Below, in pieces: positions 5,345 through 7,636 of a stretch of 7,636 bases of DNA; position 1 is the stretch's first letter; the number at the start of each line of letters is the position of its first letter. The notes beneath the pieces are model-generated. The model was not told the DNA's origin, ran no database searches, and saw only the letters and a list, made by a program, of their open reading frames with translations. Both the position numbers and the translations under genes were made by a program. This DNA is from CAYNJF01 sp964351745 (GTDB taxonomy: Bacteria > Pseudomonadota > Gammaproteobacteria > Berkiellales > Berkiellaceae): NCBI GenBank assembly GCA_964351745.1, contig CAYGPI010000107.1:1-7636 (forward strand), in the 5' to 3' direction.

Positions 5345-7636
5345 TTATGAGTGCCTAGATTTTCCATGGATCCAGGTTAAAAGAGCTGGCAGAAAGACTA
5401 AGGTACACGTAAAAGTCACAATCATCCCTAAACTGAGCATGATCCCCATACTGCTCATGCCTTCATGAGGAGAAAAACTTAAATTGATAAAGCTAAAAAT
5501 AGTGGTTAGTGTACTGATGAGCACAGCTTTTGAGGTGCTATTCGATAGAATAGGCTTATTGGTATCAGAGGCATAATAACGATGAACAAGATGGATCCCA
5601 TTATCAATCCCAACGCCGAGCAATAAAGGCAGTGCAATAATATTCGCAAAGTTAAAGGGAAGATCTAAGATAGCACTTAGTGCCCCTGTAAGAATGCTAG
5701 CACTGAGCAAGGGTACAAGGGTTAGAATCACTTTTTTAAGGTCACGCATAAGAAAGAGTAGGAAAACAATCATCATAGTTAAAGCAATGGTAAAAGCTTG
5801 TTGAAATGCGGTGACAATGGTTTGCCCTGCCTTTTGATGGATCACAGGAAGTCCTGTCGCATGCTCAAGGTTTTGGGTGACCTCATGCACGAATAAGGGT
5901 TGTGAATAATCAGGCCCTTGTTTAGGAAAAATTTCAAGGTGATACTGGTTCTTGTTTATCCAACGATCTCGAAGTTGATTTGGTAATTGGTCATGGGTGA
6001 ATCTGCCTGCATGCTTAGATTGCCGAAATTGGTCGATGTGATCTTCAATCCCTAAAAGAACCACATGACTTAACGCTTGATAATGAAGATCTTTGATAAC
6101 CTGAGGTTTAGTTTTAACAAAGCTAAAAAACTGAGTTATTGTTTCATTCAGTGATTTCAACTGCGGACTTGGGTTGGAGATAGAGCTTAGCTGTTGATGC
6201 AGTTTTTTCAAGGCTTTTTCTTGTTGCTGGCTCGATTCCAAGGGTTGATTGCGCGAGGGCGTTGGCTTAAGATTTTTGTCAAACTGCTTTATAATCTTGA
6301 GTTTCTTCTCTTGATCTGTAGGAACAAAGCTATCAAGCGTTCGAACATGCTCTACCGTCTTCAAACTTTCCATTTTTGAGATTGTATCTTTTAAGATGTT
6401 TGAGTTAGGTAACATGGCGTGAATAGTATGTGGTGTTAGCTTTGGATCATTAAAAAGTTCATAATACGCTTTCACTGAAGGCTGTTTTTGGTCTCTTAAA
6501 TCCATGGGGTTCGCATTAAACTTAATGTTAGAGAGTTGTGTAAAGCCCATGAGGACAAGAAGGCTGAAGATAATCGTGATGGGCTTGGCGTATCTTTGAT
6601 GGATACTCGTCGTCGAGTTTACTTGCTTTTCCATTTTAAGAGGTTTCAAATCAATCATGGATAGTAAAGCCGGTAACAGTGTGACATTTACTAAAAAGCT
6701 GATCAGCATACCACTGCCTGCAATTAAGCCGAGTTCGCTCACACCATCAAAATCAGTAGGAATAAATGCGTAAAAGGCGCTTGCAGTGGTCAAGGCACAA
6801 AAAGCAAGAGCTGGCGCTAAAGAGCTCATGGTTTGGCGCAGAGCATGGGGTGCTGACTCGCCTAGCAACTCTTTATATCTCATCATAATATGAATCGTAA
6901 AATCAATACTTAATCCAATGTATAGAACTGCAAAAGCGACAGAGATCATATTGAGATGGCCAATCGCTAAGGTTGCAAACCCAGCTGTGAAGGTTAGCCC
7001 CATCACTAAGACAAGCATGCTGATCAGAACTAGAGGTAAGGAGCGAAAGCTCAATGCCAATAAAAGAGTGACCATGACAAAAGCGCTGATGGCAGCCCAT
7101 TTGGAGCCTTTATCCACACTTTGAAGTTCCTCTAGGTTAAGCGCTATTTCACCTGTCAGTTTTAATTGGACATGATAAATATTATAAAGCTCGAGATCTT
7201 TAAAGGTCTGCTCGATGATTTTTATCGCTGCTAAACCTGGGTGACGGTTTGAATAATCGATCATAGGATTGATTTGAATGATCTGTCGTATAGGATCAGT
7301 TGGAAAATCCTGCTTAGAAAAAATAGCTTGCCAATTAATGAAGTGGCTTTTTTTATTCATATTTTCATTCAAACTTTCTTCGAATTCACGATAGAATGAT
7401 GAGCTATGAAAGATCGATTTTGGATTCGAGAGACTATGGGATACGATATTAAGAAATTTAGCAAGCTCTCGATATTGGATATCTGAGAAGGGGGCCATTA
7501 AAGGAATTTTTTTAGACAACTCGTTAAGTTGCGCTTCACTCAAATACAAGAATTGATGATGTTTAAAAAAAGGCTCTAATGAGTAGCTAAAAACATCCTT
7601 GAAGGTTTCTTCTTTTTTTAGTGTCTTATACAAAAG
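5345..7636 (-). CDS. hpnN: HpnN, hopanoid-associated RND-type transporter, N-terminus cut by window edge
   Basis: Inner-membrane RND/MMPL-type exporter; in Rhodopseudomonas palustris HpnN is needed to move hopanoids to the outer membrane. 764 codons are visible and the frame stays open to the right edge. The TTG at 7633 is an internal Leu codon, not a start. Family members run to about 850-900 residues, so roughly the first 110, with the first membrane helix, are missing. Counting from that TTG, a periplasmic domain (to about 175; FFKHHQFLYLSEAQLNEL is typical) is followed by a helix bundle at about 179-327 with GLSIDFTIHIMMRY (240-253) and a further helix near 350-368. The second periplasmic domain (about 370-605) is polar and Gln/Lys-rich. 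The second bundle (613-752) holds NFANIIALPLLLGVGIDNGIHLVHRYY, the pattern most typical of HpnN. hpnH follows after 121 bp. A general MMPL lipid exporter is the fallback call. Confidence 0.92.
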   Translation of the reverse strand, partial: LLYKTLKKEETFKDVFSYSLEPFFKHHQFLYLSEAQLNELSKKIPLMAPFSDIQYRELAKFLNIVSHSLSNPKSIFHSSSFYREFEESLNENMNKKSHFINWQAIFSKQDFPTDPIRQIIQINPMIDYSNRHPGLAAIKIIEQTFKDLELYNIYHVQLKLTGEIALNLEELQSVDKGSKWAAISAFVMVTLLLALSFRSLPLVLISMLVLVMGLTFTAGFATLAIGHLNMISVAFAVLYIGLSIDFTIHIMMRYKELLGESAPHALRQTMSSLAPALAFCALTTASAFYAFIPTDFDGVSELGLIAGSGMLISFLVNVTLLPALLSMIDLKPLKMEKQVNSTTSIHQRYAKPITIIFSLLVLMGFTQLSNIKFNANPMDLRDQKQPSVKAYYELFNDPKLTPHTIHAMLPNSNILKDTISKMESLKTVEHVRTLDSFVPTDQEKKLKIIKQFDKNLKPTPSRNQPLESSQQQEKALKKLHQQLSSISNPSPQLKSLNETITQFFSFVKTKPQVIKDLHYQALSHVVLLGIEDHIDQFRQSKHAGRFTHDQLPNQLRDRWINKNQYHLEIFPKQGPDYSQPLFVHEVTQNLEHATGLPVIHQKAGQTIVTAFQQAFTIALTMMIVFLLFLMRDLKKVILTLVPLLSASILTGALSAILDLPFNFANIIALPLLLGVGIDNGIHLVHRYYASDTNKPILSNSTSKAVLISTLTTIFSFINLSFSPHEGMSSMGIMLSLGMIVTFTCTLVFLPALLTWIHGKSRHS

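Noticed and set aside
5345..7633. TTG at 7633 as the true start of the hpnN product
   Set aside because: The frame continues to the window edge, and the first residues fall in the middle of the first periplasmic domain of the family, with the first membrane helix missing.
5345..7636. Possible multidrug RND pump or SecDF-like protein
   Set aside because: The GVGIDNGIHLVHRYY pattern, the two-bundle MMPL layout and the hpnH/hpnA neighbours fit the hopanoid exporter much better.
1..7636. CRISPR array, insertion sequence, integrase or phage genes
   Set aside because: No regularly spaced repeats, transposase motifs or terminal inverted repeats were seen, and all coding capacity is explained by the listed genes.

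Overview
The window is AT-rich, tightly packed bacterial DNA with six protein genes, two of them cut by the window edges. The protein families point to a gammaproteobacterium, most plausibly Legionellales-like (Legionella/Coxiella relatives). The grounds are the low GC, a periplasmic DsbC, hopanoid genes, and an alpha/beta hydrolase that resembles, from memory, the SidB/Sdb group of Legionella Dot/Icm substrates. No database search was possible, so the taxonomic call is inference.

Left part (1-1310), plus strand: the end of an O6-alkylguanine-DNA alkyltransferase gene (ogt type, running in from the left edge) is followed 50 bp later by dsbC, a secreted disulfide isomerase with a CGYC active site. 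A 12-bp-stem hairpin lies just after dsbC, between it and a convergent gene.

Middle part (1312-3177): a 131-residue helical protein of unknown function (minus strand) and a 419-residue alpha/beta hydrolase (plus strand) are divergently transcribed. They are separated by about 210 bp that hold a candidate promoter, a perfect 17-bp palindrome and several overlapping potential hairpins. The hydrolase carries a long hydrophobic, glycine-zipper-like insert inside its catalytic domain, the most unusual protein feature here.

Right part (3167-7636), minus strand: a hopanoid gene block in the order hpnN (partial at the right edge), hpnH, hpnA. HpnH is the radical SAM enzyme that adds an adenosyl group to hopene. 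HpnA is the hopanoid-associated sugar-nucleotide epimerase-like protein. HpnN is the RND-type exporter that moves hopanoids to the outer membrane. hpnH and hpnA overlap by ATGA and are probably translationally coupled. A promoter-like sequence precedes hpnH, so hpnHA may also be transcribed apart from hpnN. The stop-codon ends of hpnA and the hydrolase gene overlap by 11 bp with no visible terminator. Cyclase and squalene genes are not in the window and may lie beyond the right edge.

I found no RNA gene, CRISPR array, insertion sequence or prophage. I did not find a clearly new multi-gene system. The best leads are the hydrolase insert and the structured region upstream of that gene.
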